Shown here: in pieces, positions 22,837 to 34,353 of the stretch
Layout of the letters: each line of letters begins with the position of its first letter
Position numbering within the stretch: the first letter of the stretch is position 1
NCBI RefSeq assembly: GCF_003086295.3
Contig: NC_092053.1
Coordinates: forward strand, 115,898,445 to 115,962,444
Length of the DNA stretch: 64,000 nucleotides
From: Arachis hypogaea
Lineage: Eukaryota; Streptophyta; Magnoliopsida; Fabales; Fabaceae
Direction: 5' to 3'
The notes under the pieces: generated by a model
Told to the model about the DNA's origin: nothing
Database searches by the model: none
The model's input: only the letters and a program-made list of their open reading frames with translations
Program-made: the position numbers and the translations under genes

Positions 22837-24003
22837 TGATGAGCGGATATTTTATACGCTTTTTGACATCATTTTCATATAGCTTTCATTATGTTTTGTT
22901 TAAGTTTTATTATATTTTCATAGCTTTTTGGCATCATTCAGGAGTCCAAAGCTGGCGTTGGACGCCCAAAAGAGAGCACCAACTCATGGCTTCCCTCAAG
23001 CTCAGCCCAAACACTCACCAAGTGGGCCCATAAAGTGAATTTTTGCACTACAAGACTAGTTTATCTTATTTCTGTAATTCTTAGCTATCAGATTAGTATA
23101 TATAGGAGGAGATCACCCTTGTTTAGGATCTTCTTCCTTCCCCCACTTTTACATTCAAATATCATATTGTACAGTATGAGTCACTAACCTCCTAGGTTAA
23201 GGTTAGGAACTCTGCTGATTCTTATGGATTAATAATATCACTATTCTATTTCAATATATGCTTGATTCTATTCTAAGATGTATCTTCGTTCTTTTTCCTA
23301 ATGTATTGGGAGTGTAACTTGACCGTCATCCATATTCACATGGGTTCTTGCGAGTCCTTGATGGGATAGTATTGAACCACAAGCTTGACTATACATCTCT
23401 TAGACGGCTAATCCACGGCTTCGTTGGGTTCTTGGAGACATCAGTGCAGCCGAAGTGCGGGGCGATTAGGGCCTTTGTGGTATAGGCTAGAACCATAGGA
23501 ACAACGTTCTCTGATGCGGAAGATCTAACCTTGGCTGTGGCATTTTGAGTAGGATCACCAAGGGAATGGACTGCTAGAGCTTCACCCCCGTTCAGATTGG
23601 ATGATCACTGACTCGACATTTGATCTGAAGCAGAGGAGATTAATGACCGCTGACCCAGCGTTAATCATATACAGCCTGCCATGGAATGAATCAATCAGAA
23701 GTTGGAGTAGATGGTGAGAAAACTTGATCCATAAGGAAGAAGAATCTCCGAAGCCTCAACCGTTATCATACCATTGAATTCACACCTATCTAGTAACGTT
23801 TTATTTATTTATCCGTTTTATGCTTTTTCTCGTGATAACTACATTTTCTATCCGCCTGACTAAGATTTGCAAGGTAATCATTGCTTGCTCAAACCAACAA
23901 TCCTCGTGGGATCGACCCTCACTCACTGAGGTATTACTTGGACGACTCGGTATACTTGCCGGTCTATCTGTGCAAAACGTGCGGAGTCAGTTTCGTGCAC
24001 CAC
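22837..24003 (+). repeat. 5' LTR of nested Athila-like element (internally deleted)
   Basis: Matches LTR 2 (30294-31760), but lacks about 370 bp corresponding to 30383-30750. The remaining parts are close to identical. It extends past the truncation of LTR 2 to about GTGCACCA (23996-24003). Confidence 0.75.
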
Positions 24004-24009
24004 GTTTTT

Positions 24010-24026
24010 TGCGCCGTTGTCGGGGA
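24010..24026 (+). other. Primer-binding site, tRNA-Asp type, of nested element
   Basis: TGCGCCGTTGTCGGGGA matches the expected TGGCGCCGTTGCCGGGGA except for a missing G and one transition. The same context (GATTGTTCGAGTTTG) follows as in the element at 13423. Confidence 0.7.
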
Positions 24027-24059
24027 TTGTTCGAGTTTGACAAACTATTAGATTATCTT

Positions 24060-25440
24060 GTTTGCTTAGATTAGGTACTTTTTACTTTTGTTTGTGTCTT
24101 TTGTTGTCTTTTTCAAAAAAATTTTCAAAATCCATCTTTTCTTTGTTTTTTGTTTGAGTCTTGTGTCAGTTCTTAAGTTTGGTGTCTCTTTTTATCTTTG
24201 GTCCCTTTGGTACTGTTGGTCTGTCTTTTCTTGAGTTTTTAGAAAATTGTTCTTGTTTTCTTCTTGGTATTCGAACTGTTCTTGTTACTTTCTTTTATTT
24301 GATTTTAATTTCATTAAGTATGATGCCTTTTGGCGTTTTTCTTGCAAATTTTGAAAAATTAGTGTCTTGGCTTTTGAAATTTTAAGTTTGGTGTCTTTTT
24401 GTGTGTTTCTTTTCTTAAATTTTCGAAAAATTGTTCTTGAGTGTTCTTTTTGTTTTTGGTGTCCTTTTTGTGTTTTTCCTTCAAATATTTCGAAAATCAT
24501 AACCTTTGATTTCAAAAATTTTTAAGTTTGGTGTTTCCTTGTTAAGTAAAGTTTAATTTTTAAATTTTAAATCCTATCTTTTCAAATCTTTTTCATATCC
24601 TTATCATATCTTATCTTTTTCAAAATCTTTTCAAATCTTTATCTTATCTTTTTATCTTTCTTTGATTTTCAAAAAGATCTTATCTTATCTTATTTTAAAT
24701 TCAAATTTCAAAATCCTTATCTTATCTTAAATCAATTTCAAATTTCAAAATCAAATATTTTTCAAAATTCAAATTCAAAAATTTTCAAAATCAAATCTTT
24801 TCAAATCTTATCTTTCTAGATTCTTTATCTTTAAAATTTTAAATTTGAATTTTAAATCTTTAAATTTTAATTTTCAAGATCTCAAATTTAAATTTCAAAT
24901 CTTTCAAATTTTAAATTTCAAATCTTTAAATCTTAAATTTTTAAATTTCAAATTTAAATTTCAGATCTTTTAAATTTTAAATTTTTAAATATTATCTTAT
25001 TTAGTTTGACTCTTTCTTTTAAATTTTAAATTTCAAATCTTTTCTTTCTTTTCAAATTCAAATTTCAAATCATTTTGTTTGACTTTCTCTTTTTGAATTT
25101 TAAAATTTTCAAAATCAAATCTGTTATCTTTCTTTTTAAAATCTTGTTACTTAATTGTTTGTCTTTCTTTTTGAATTTCAAAAATTTTTTAAATCCCTTT
25201 TTTTCTAATTTTTTTATTTTCGAATTTTCTAATTCATTTTTCCATTTTTATTTATTATTTTCGAATTTAAAAAAATTAAATTTTTAAATTCCTTTTTCCT
25301 CTTTAATTTTTGAATTCTCCTTCTTTATTCTCTTCTATTTCTTTTGGATATCTCACTGGGAGCTCCTTATACTGTGATATAGAGACTCTCATTTTTCTTT
25401 GTCTCTTGTTTATGTATGTAGGAACACCGAAGTCACTATG
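24060..25440 (+). other. T/A-rich leader of the nested element
   Basis: About 1.4 kb built of short repeated words such as TTTCAAATCTT, AAATTTTAAATTTC and TAAGTTTGGTGTC (24172, 24382, 24522). Low complexity, no gene. Confidence 0.6.
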
Positions 25441-25548
25441 GATCCAAGGGGGAATACACGAACCGGGACTCCTATACATTTGACACTCCTATTGACTTTA
25501 AGGTTAACATAGACCAGGTCTTACTATTACGAAAAAAGTGCTAGTTTC

Positions 25549-26940
25549 ATGGACACCCACAGAAAGATCCCAGTAAGTTCATCTCTGACTTCTTGCAGTT
25601 CTGTGACACTGGTAGAGGCCAATGGAATGGACCCTGAAGTCCCCAAAGTAAAACTCTTACCATTTTCTCTAAGTGATCAAGCAAATGAATGGTGGCATAT
25701 TGAACTTAGAGGAAGTGTGAACACCTGGGATAAGGTTGTTAACGAATTCCTGAATAGGTTCTCTCCCTCACAGAGATTAACTAAGCTAGTGACAGATGTT
25801 CAGACCTTCAGGCAGAAGGAGAGCGCGTCCCTCCATAATGCTTTGGAGAGGTACAAGATGATGTTCAGGAATTGCCCTCCCCATATATTCTCAGGATGGG
25901 GCAAGACGATCATCTTCTATGAAGCCATCTCTGAGATAGCTAGGAAGACAGTAGATCACTTTGCAGGCAATTTTTTGTACTTTATAGAGACACACGAAGA
26001 GGCAGATGAGCTCATTGAGATAGCTGCCAATAACCAGCACTTATACTCCTGTGAGGAGACCTTATTTAGGACAAAAGTTCTAGACATGGAGACTATAGTC
26101 GCACCCCCTGCTAAGATTTATAATGCTCCTAGTGATATGAGAGGTAACTACCCTCAAGGAGACACTCACACCCACGACCAATGGACACCTGAGCAGGTTA
26201 ATATTCCTCTTACTGAGTTGTTTGAGGAGGTGCATCCCTATAGAGCCTTCACAGAAAGCCTGATGCTCTCTGGGAAGGATACCTTAAAAGACGATGGAAC
26301 AATAGTCTTCACCAAGGAGGCCGAACCTCAAGAGCCTGCTACTGAGGGACTAAAGGCAATCAAAGACCAGGAGAATCCTGAGAATGCCATTGAGCACGCC
26401 CCTACATAGGAGACGGAACCTCAAGTTGAATCTTCTTTGGGCGTGCAAGAGGAGCCTGTGATTACCATAGAGCACGCCCTTGTAGAGGTAAAAGAGCCTC
26501 AAGAGCTACCTTTCCTAGGCATGCAAAAAGAACCAAAAGATGAGCAACTGGCTCATTTCCTAGCAGCACTCAAGAAGCTGCAAGTCAATATCTCTTTTGT
26601 AGAGGTATTGGAAAAGAAGACCCCCTATACGACCTATCTAAAAGGCATTCTTTTTTAAAAGAAGGACCTAACAGGAGATGAGACGGTGGTACTGACCAAA
26701 GAGTGCAGTGCCTTAGTCCAGAATGAACTACTAAGGAAGATGCCAGATCCAGGGAGATTTCAAATTCTATGCACTACTGGAAAGATCATTCTTGACAAAG
26801 CCCTGTATGATCTTGGCTTAAGTTTGAATCTGATACCTTCATCTGTGATGAAAAAGTTGGGAATCCAAGAGGCACAAGCAACAAGGATCACCTTACAAAG
26901 GGACAAAGGCTTCTCACCATGGAAAATGAAAATGGCATAA
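25549..26940 (+). pseudogene. Athila-like gag and protease remnant
   Basis: The frame 25549-26409 (286 residues) contains the retrotransposon gag core. Typical landmarks are LPFSLSDQANEWW, TWDKVVNEFLNRFSPSQ, FRQKESASLHNALERYK and the C-terminal EEADELIEIAANNQ. A TAG stop at 26407 ends it, but related sequence continues in frame from 26437 to a TAA near 26656. From 26686 the protease region follows, recognisable by DLGLSLNLIPSSVMKKLGI, where active relatives have DLGASINLMP; the Ala-to-Leu change beside the active Asp suggests it is inactive. It ends at a TAA (26938). No reverse transcriptase follows: the interior jumps to a 3' non-coding region near 27000. It would form capsids only with help from a related element, if expressed at all. 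Confidence 0.75.
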
Positions 26941-27315
26941 AGGGACACCCTCATATTGCTACAAGCCCAACCTTGCCTCATGCAGTGAACAAGATCCTTT
27001 CTCTTGAGCGTATTAAGCTAATCCATGAGAGCACAGAAGGATACTCCCAGTAAGGAGTAAGAATTTAATCCTCTATGACTACCTTCCTCTTTGAAAGGAG
27101 CTATCCGTCAAGCTAATGACGGTAAAGAAGTGCTTGTTGGTTGGCAACCCAACCATGAGTAGAGTACTTTTGTTTTTCTTTTGTTTATTTTCATTTGAGT
27201 TCATTTTAGTTTAATTCCTTTAGTTTTCCCTTGCTTTTTAATGTTTGTGATTATGTGCAGTAGTTAGAACAGAGACAGAGACGTTCAGAGATGGAAACAG
27301 AACACCCTAGAGTAG

Positions 27316-27640
27316 ACCCCTTGCTGGTGTTTAACGCCAGACAAGGAGGTAAAGGGGGCGTTCAATGCCCACAATGGAACAAGAAGCTGGCGTTCAAACG
27401 CTATCCAGAGAGCAAAGACCCGATGTTGAACACCAGGAAGGGAGAGCCTCAAGGGCATTCAATGCCCTAAATGGAGCAAGAAGCTGGCGTTCAAACACCA
27501 GCCAAGGAGCAAAGACCTGGCGTTGAATGCCAGGAAGGGAGACCCTCAAGGGCGTTCAACGCCCTATATGGAGCAGGAAGTTGGCGTTGAACGCCAGCCA
27601 GGGAGAAGAAGCTGGGTGTTCAACACCCACAAGGGGATAG
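27316..27640 (+). repeat. Block of GGCGTTCAACGCC-type palindromic repeats
   Basis: At least eight near copies of GGCGTT(C/G)AACGCC or decayed forms (for example 27328, 27358, 27390, 27486, 27518, 27552 and 27582) alternate with AAGCTGG, GGAAGGGAG and GAGCAAAGACC words. Each copy is nearly self-complementary. Similar units occur singly in LTRs (12090-12195, 22950, 30700-30770). Confidence 0.7.
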
Positions 27641-28076
27641 GGAATTTGAATTCCCTAGCCTCCCAAGACCAGTGGGTCCCACAGAATCTCCACCTACCCC
27701 ACCTTCTTCTCTCTCTTACTTTCACTCTTCCCTACACACTTTTTCCCATAAACCCTAAACCAATCACATCTAATATCTCTTTCCAAAACCATCATAACTC
27801 CCACCAAACCCCCACCGACTTCAAATTTAAAATTTTTCACCCAATTCCCACCCATTCATTCGAACCCTACCCCATCCTACCCTTATAAGTACCCCTTCTT
27901 CCAACCCTTTCAACACACAATCCATACATTAAAGCCCCCCTCTTGGTGGAATCACACTCTCCTTCCATCTCCTCTATTTTCTTCTTCTACTCTTTTCTTT
28001 CATATTTTGCTCGAGGACGAGTAAAACTTTTAAGTTTGGTGTTGGAAAGCCTTGCTTTTTGCTTTGCATTCACACT

Positions 28077-29233
28077 TATGGCACCCAAAGTCGGAGAATC
28101 CTCTATAAAGAGGAAAGGAAAAGCTGTTGCTTCCACCTCCGAATCTTGGGAGATGGAGAGATTCATCACCAAAGCTCATCAAGACCACTTCTATGAAGTA
28201 GTGGAAAAGAAAAGGGTGATTCCTGAAGTCCCCTTTAGGCTAAAAAAGAATGAGTACCCGAAGTTCCGACGAGAAATTCGGAGGAGAGGTTGAGAAGTTC
28301 TAACCAATCCTATCTCGAAAATTAGAATGTTGATGGTGCAAGAGTTCTATGCTAATGCATGGGTCACTAAAAACCATGACACTAGTGTGAACCAACATCC
28401 CAAAAATTGGAGCACCATGGTCCGAGGGCGACCCTTGGATTTTAGCCCAGAGAGTGTAAGGTTGGCACTCCATTTGCCAATAATGCAAGGAGACCCACAT
28501 GCTTACACTAGAAGAGTCAATTTTGATCAGAGATTGGACCAAGTCTATTCAGACATTTGTGTGTAAGGAGCTCAGTGGAAGAGGGATACTCAAGGCAAGC
28601 CTATCTAACTAAGAAGGCTTGACCTCAAGCCTGTAGCTAGAAGATGGTTGGAATTATCCAATGTCTATCATCTCTACTAGCAATCGGTCAGAAGTAACCA
28701 TTGACAGAGCCATCATGATTCATTGTATCATGATTGGAAGTGAGGTGGAGGTACATGAGGTAATACCTTAAGAATTGTACAAGAAAGCTGAAAAGCCTTC
28801 CACCTTAGCAAAGTTGTCTTTTACCCACCTTATATGTCACTTATACAATTCAGCTGGAATTGTCATAGAATGAGACATCCCCATTGAAGAGGATAAGCCC
28901 ATCACTAAAAGAAGGATGGAGCAAATAAGAGAGTCTATGCATGCACCTCAATAAGAGCGTGTGGAGCTGCCTCAACAAGAAATCCCTGAGATTCCTCAAG
29001 GGATGTGTTTTCCTCCCCAAGGCTATTGGGACCAATTACACACTTCTCTAGGAGAATTGAACTCCAACATGGATCAACTAAGGATGGAACATCAAGAGCA
29101 CTCCACCATCCTCCATGAAATAAGAGAAGATCAAAGAACTATGAGGGAAGAGCAACAAAGACAAGGGCGTGACATAGAAGAAATCAAGCACTCCAATGGA
29201 TTCTCTAGAGGGAGCAGTAGCCGCTGTCACTAA
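28077..29233 (+). pseudogene. Broken second gene of the nested element (plant transposon-protein type)
   Basis: It starts at 28077 with MAPKVGESSIKRKGKAV, a basic low-complexity N-terminus, then FITKAHQDHFYEVVEKKRV. A stop interrupts at 28291, and similar protein continues at 28327-28566 (MVQEFYANAWVTKNHDTSVN... with VRGRPLDFSPESVRLALHLP). More stops follow, and the last part (28961-29233) is a coiled coil with HTSLGELNSNMDQLRMEHQE. The FYANAW...VRGR..DFS...V...L motif set is the one seen in a domain common in plant retrotransposon-derived proteins of unknown function, located 3' of pol like an env-type gene. Multiple stops make it non-functional. Confidence 0.6.
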
Positions 29234-30293
29234 GGTGGATTTGTTCCATACTTCCCTGTGCCTATGTCATTTATCTGTTTTTCATGTATTTTGTTTTATT
29301 GTCTGTTTCTAGTGCATGATCATCTTTATTTATGTCTTAAAGCTATGAAATATTCTATATATCTCTCACCTTGCTTGAAAAAAAATTTTAATTGAAAAAG
29401 AATAGGGAGATACTTAAATTTCGATTTATATCATAAGGATAGTTTAATTATGTTGATGTGGTGGCATTGCTTTTACTTTCTGAATGCATGAATAAACAGC
29501 GCATATTTGATGTTGGAATCAAGAATGTTGGCTCTTGAAAGAATGATGATAAAAGTGAAGTATTATTGGTAATCTGAAAAATCCAAAAATTGATTCTTGA
29601 AGCAAGAAAAAGCAGCAAAGAAAAAAAAAGAGAAAATAAAGAAAGAAGCGAAAAAAAGAAGAAGAGAAAAAGCCAATAGCTCTTTAAACCAAAAGGCAAG
29701 AGCAAGGATCCAAGACTTTGAGCATCAATGGTTAGGAGGGCCTAAAAGAAACAAAATCTTGGCCTAAACAGTTCAAATTAGTTGCTTCCCTAACTATATG
29801 CTTGTGGTGTGAAGGTGTCAAGTGAAAAGCTTGAGACTGAGCAGTTAAAGTCGTTATCCAAAGAAAAAGAGTGTGCTTAAGAACTATGGACACCACTGAC
29901 TGGGGATTCTAGCAAAGCTGAATCACAATCTTAAAGGGTTCACCCAGTTAAGTGTCTGTGGCATTTATGTATCCGGTGGTAATACTAGAAAACAAAGCGC
30001 TTAGGGTCACGGCCAAGACTCAAAAGAAGCTGTGTTCAAGAATAAAAAAGAACAAAACTAGGAGATTCAATAATATCATCTGGATTTTGAGTTCCTAAAG
30101 ATGCCCATTATTCTGAGCCTCAAAGGAAAGTGAGATGCCAAAACTACTCAGAAGTGAATAGCCACTAGTCCCGCTCATCTAATTGAAATTGAGCTTTATT
30201 GAAAAGTCTGAGATTTATTGTATCCTTCTCTTCTTTTTAATCCTACTTTTTTTTGGTTGCTTGGGGACAAGCAACAATTTAAGTTTGGTGTTC
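29234..30293 (+). other. 3' non-coding interior of nested element
   Basis: AT-rich non-coding sequence with purine-rich runs (29600-29700). Ends CAATTTAAGTTTGGTGTTC directly before LTR 2, the usual position of the second-strand primer. No gene is seen. Confidence 0.6.
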
Positions 30294-31760
30294 TAATGAG
30301 CGGATATTTTATATGCTTTTTGGCATCATTTTCATATAGTTTTCATTATGTTTTGTTTAAGTTTTATTATATTTTCATAGGTTTTAGTGCAAAATTCATA
30401 TTTTTGGATTCTACTTTGAGTTTTTGTGTTTTATGATAATTTCAGGTAAATTCTGGCTGAAATTGAGAAGTTTTGGCAAAGTCTGATTTAGAGACAGAGA
30501 AAGGACTCCAGATGCTGCCAGGATCTGACCTCCATGCACTCGAAGGAGCATTTCTGGAGCTACAGAAGTCCAAATGGCATGCTCACAACGGCTATGGAAA
30601 TCTAACATCCACGGCTTTCCATAAATATATAATAGTTCATACTTTGCTTTGGAAATGAAGGCCCAAAACTAGCGTTTCCACCAGCCCCATTCCTGGTGTC
30701 CAACGCCCAAAAGGGGGTAGCTGGCGTCCAACGCCCATTCAAGAGTCCAAATCTGGCGATGGACGCCCAAAAGGGAGCACCAACTCATGGTTTTACTCAA
30801 GCTTAGCCCAAACACTCACCAAGTGGACCCGGAAAGTGGATTTTCGCACTACAAGACTAGTTTATCTTATTTTTGTAATTCTTAGCTATCAGATTAGTAT
30901 ATATAGGAGGAGATCACCCTTGTTTATGATCTTCTTCCTTCCCCCACTTTTACATTCAAATATCATATTGTACAGTATGAGTCACAAACCCCCTAGGTTA
31001 AAGTTTTGAGCTCTGCTGATTCTTATGGATTAATAATATCACTATTCTATTTTAATCTATGCTTGATTCTCTTCTAAGATGTATCTTCGTTCTTTTTCCT
31101 AATGGATTGGGAGTGTAACTTGACCGTCATCCCTATTCACATGGGTTCTTGCGAGTCCTTGATGGGATAGTATTGAACCACAAGCTTGATTATACATCTC
31201 TTAGACGGCTAATCCACGGCTTCGTTGGGTACATGGAGACATCAGTGCAGCCGAGGTGCGGGGTGATTAGGGCCTTTGTGGTATTATAGGCTTGAACCAA
31301 AGGAGCAGCGTTCTCTGATCCAGAAGATATGACCTTGTCTATGGCGTTTTGAGTAGGATCACCAAGGGAATGGACTGTTGTAGCTTCACCCCCGTTCAGA
31401 TTGGATGACCGCTGACCCGGCGTTTGATCTGAGGCAGAGGAGATTAATGACCGCTGACCCGGCGTTAATCATATATAGCCTACCATGGAATGAATCAATC
31501 AGAGGTTGGAGTAGATGGTGAGAAAAGTTGATCCAGAAGGAAGAAGCATCTCCAAAGCCTCAACCGTTCTCATACCATTGAATTCACACCTATCAAGTAA
31601 CGTTTTATTTATTTATCTGTTTTATGCATTTTCTTGTGACAACTATATTTCTATCCACCTGACAAAGATCTGCAAGGTAACCATTGCTTGCTCATACCAA
31701 CAATCCTCGTGGGATCGACCCTCACTCACCTAAGGTATTACTTGGATGACCCGGTATACT
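30294..31760 (+). repeat. 3' LTR of nested Athila-like element, 3'-truncated
   Basis: Starts TAATGAGCGG (TG changed to TA). Contains the GGCGTCCAACGCCC words (30695-30770) and conserved blocks shared with 22837-24003. It stops around 31760, losing the last 240 or so bases relative to LTR 1. Confidence 0.75.
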
Positions 31761-32173
31761 TTCTCTCCGAATAACTTGTTTACTTTGTTCCTTTTAGAGG
31801 TTTAAGGAGAGTTAAGGTTTTTACCTTTGTATTTTGGGTTGATGGGAGATGTATATATGTATGTAAATATTCTCCGGCCAGCCTTGGCTTCGCAGGTTGA
31901 GTTAGGAGCTAGTTATTCTGTATCCTTGACTCTCTAATCTCACTTTCTGTTTATTTATACCTATGATCTTTAGGTTTCTTAGCACGCAAGTAATCCCGTT
32001 TCCTGAGCGTTGTGCTTTTATTTTCGCGATTCTGTTTCACCTGTTTTTCAAGGCTTCTAGTTTATTATATTCTTTCTACTATTATATGTATATATTTTAT
32101 TTTAGAAGTCATAATATCACACCACCTCTGTTTTACGGCTTAAGCGTAAAGCTTTGTGTGGTAGGGTGTTACA
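31761..32173 (+). repeat. 5' LTR of the Tekay-like element, last part
   Basis: Continuation of 20376-22836 after the nested element; matches 43211-43623. It ends GGTGTTACA directly before the primer site. Confidence 0.85.
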
Positions 32174-32176
32174 TTA

Positions 32177-32188
32177 TGGTATCAGAGC
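32177..32188 (+). other. Primer-binding site, tRNA-Met (initiator) type
   Basis: TGGTATCAGAGC, three bases after the LTR end. This is the standard primer site of many plant chromoviruses and copia elements. Confidence 0.9.
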
Positions 32189-32390
32189 AGTTCATTCCTG
32201 TAGAGCCTGAGGGACGAACTGACTATGCTTCTGGGCATACTCTGGGTGTCTATACATACTAATTAGGATATCTGACTGATATATGTGGCATGAATGCTCA
32301 TGAGCACGCATTTGGGACTTCGAAATACTAGACTTGCGATATTGAGACTGATCACCTTGATATCACTTGTTTGGTGTGAACAGGAACCAA

Positions 32391-32751
32391 ATGGCACCTC
32401 GTGAGCACGGTCGTGGGCGTAATCGAGGTCGGGGATGGAAAAGTAATGAGGTAACCATATCGGTAGGTAGTTTGACTGATTTTAGGACCACAATGACGAA
32501 TGTTGTAGCTGCCATTAGTGTTGTTGCTGCTGCGACCAGCCATGTGATGGATAGAATGGAACCACAAGCTAGGATTGATGATGATGGTGGTAATAAATAT
32601 GAAGGTGGAAATAATGTTCCTTGTACGGGGTACCAGTGGGTTATCCGGAGCAAGTTAACACGGGTCAAGCAACGGGAGAAAGCTCAAGGAGGACTGAGGT
32701 AGCAAGGAGTAATCGCAGGGAACCCTTCACAAAGAAAAAAGGAAAGATTAC
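32391..32751 (+). pseudogene. gag N-terminus of Tekay-like element, interrupted
   Basis: It starts ATGGCACCTCGTGAGCACGG, giving MAPREHGRGRNRGRG, an Arg/Gly-rich start typical of plant Ty3 gag. The frame runs about 100 residues, then changes frame near 32640-32700; the usual central gag core is missing. It is interrupted at 32752 by a solo LTR, continues at 34294-34353, is interrupted again, and resumes at 36270 with the zinc knuckles. Confidence 0.7.
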
Positions 32752-34288
32752 TGATAAACCACTATTTTATGGTTTATCTTGTGTTTAATTGAGTGGTTTC
32801 ATCAAGTCATCACCCACTTATTCATACTAATTGCATGATTTTACATTTTCCTTCCTAGTTTTATTCTATGGTTAAAAACTTGCTTCCTAAAGAACTTTAA
32901 TTTATGTATTTTTAATTCTCCTTTATACTATTCGATGCCGTAATCTGTGTGTTAAGTGTTTCAGGCTTTATAGGGCAGGAATGACTTAGATAATGGAGAG
33001 GAAGCTTGCAAAAATGGAAGGAACACAAGAAACTAAGGAGATGACCAGCGAACACCGACGCGCGCGCATGGCTCATGCGAGCGCGCGGAATGGAGAAAAT
33101 TGCAGCGACGCGTGCGCGTGCCTGACGCGTACACGTGGATTGGAGTCTGCACAAATGACGCAAACGCGTGGACGACGCGTACGCGTGACAAGGAAAATCG
33201 CTGAATGACGCGCACGCATGGACGACGCGTACGCATGACCTGCGCGATCTGCAGAATTGACAGAAAACGCTGGGGGCAATTTCAGGCCACGTTTTGACCC
33301 ATTTTTCGGCCCAGAAACACAGAATAAAGCCATGAAACATGCAGAGACTCAACACGCCTTTTTACACAAACAGAGATACATACACAATCTTATTAGGATA
33401 GTTTTAGGTTTTTAGATCTGAATCTAGAGAGGATTACTCTTCCTCTAGGTTCTCTTTACATTCCCAGTTTATTGCTTTTGCTTTTGGATATTGAAGAGTC
33501 ACTACCTCCGTTGAAGATATTATTCTAGTTTGTTTCTTTACTTACTCTTTTATTTATTCCATATTCTTAATTCTTGTTTAAAGTAGTAATTGGATTATTT
33601 TCATGAATTGTTAATGCAAAGGATTACTTTTACTTTTAATTAATTTAATTTAATTTATCATGTCTTCTTCTTATATTTTTATGAGTGTTATATTCATGTC
33701 AATGGAGTAGACTCCATACTTGGCATGGGAGTTGATTAAATGGAGACACTTGAGTTGGAAGGCTTAAGTGATGGTTAAACTGGACATTGTTGGCTAGTTC
33801 TGTATTTACTAACGCTAGACCTTCCCAAGGGAGAGGACTAAGATTTGCGAATAAGAGTTAGCTCAATCACTTGACTTTCCTTTATTTAGTAAAGGTTAAC
33901 TAAGTGAAAACAACAACCTTTTTAATACTACACTTAAGAGACCCCAATAAGGATAGAACTTCCAATTAATCATTCCCCCAGTCAAGGCTTTTTATCTAGA
34001 ATATTAATATTCATTCTTAGTTTTTATTGCTTTAATTTACAATTATTTAATTACTCGTTATCCAAACTCAAACTCACTTGGAAATTCCTAATTAATAAAA
34101 TAGCATCCTTTCTCGCAACGCGTTGGGAGACGACCTGGGACTCATACTCTTAGTATTTTTCTATTCTAAATTTTTTGTGACACTCTTCTAAATTGGTGAG
34201 GCGGATTTTAGCTGGTTAAGAGCCACACTCGCAACGCTGTTCTATTATATTATAATCTCTTAATTGGCCTAACTTCCACCGCTCGCCA
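32752..34288 (+). mobile_element. Solo LTR, plus strand, in gag
   Basis: 1,537 bp from TGATAAACCACTATTTTATG to CGCTCGCCA, with TG...CA ends, flanked on both sides by the 5-bp target duplication ATTAC (32747-32751 and 34289-34293). No interior and no second LTR, hence a product of recombination between two LTRs. It carries a cluster of GCGCGC/ACGCGTACGCG words at 33058-33240. When it is skipped, the gag reading of the host element continues. Confidence 0.85.
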
Positions 34289-34353
34289 ATTACACCTAGG
34301 AGCCAAAGTTTCAAAAAGGGTCGTTATGTCACTTCACATTCTCAGTGCCGGAA

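Larger units (their letters stand above)
22837..31760 (+). mobile_element. Athila-like non-autonomous LTR retrotransposon nested in the 5' LTR
   Basis: LTRs start TGATGAGCGGATATTTTATA (22837) and TAATGAGCGGATATTTTATA (30294). Between them come a tRNA-Asp-type primer site (24010-24026), a long T-rich leader (24060-25440), gag and protease remnants (25549-26940), a block of GGCGTT-AACGCC palindromes (27316-27640), a second broken gene (28077-29233) and a short tract before LTR 2. Reverse transcriptase, RNase H and integrase are absent. The 3' LTR is cut after GGTATACTT (31759), so the right end is truncated and target duplications cannot be checked. Confidence 0.8.

Noticed and set aside
32912..33355. 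Overlapping frames rich in Arg, Ala and His in a solo LTR
   Set aside because: They translate the GCGCGC/ACGCGT cluster; every frame is open because the repeat has few stops.
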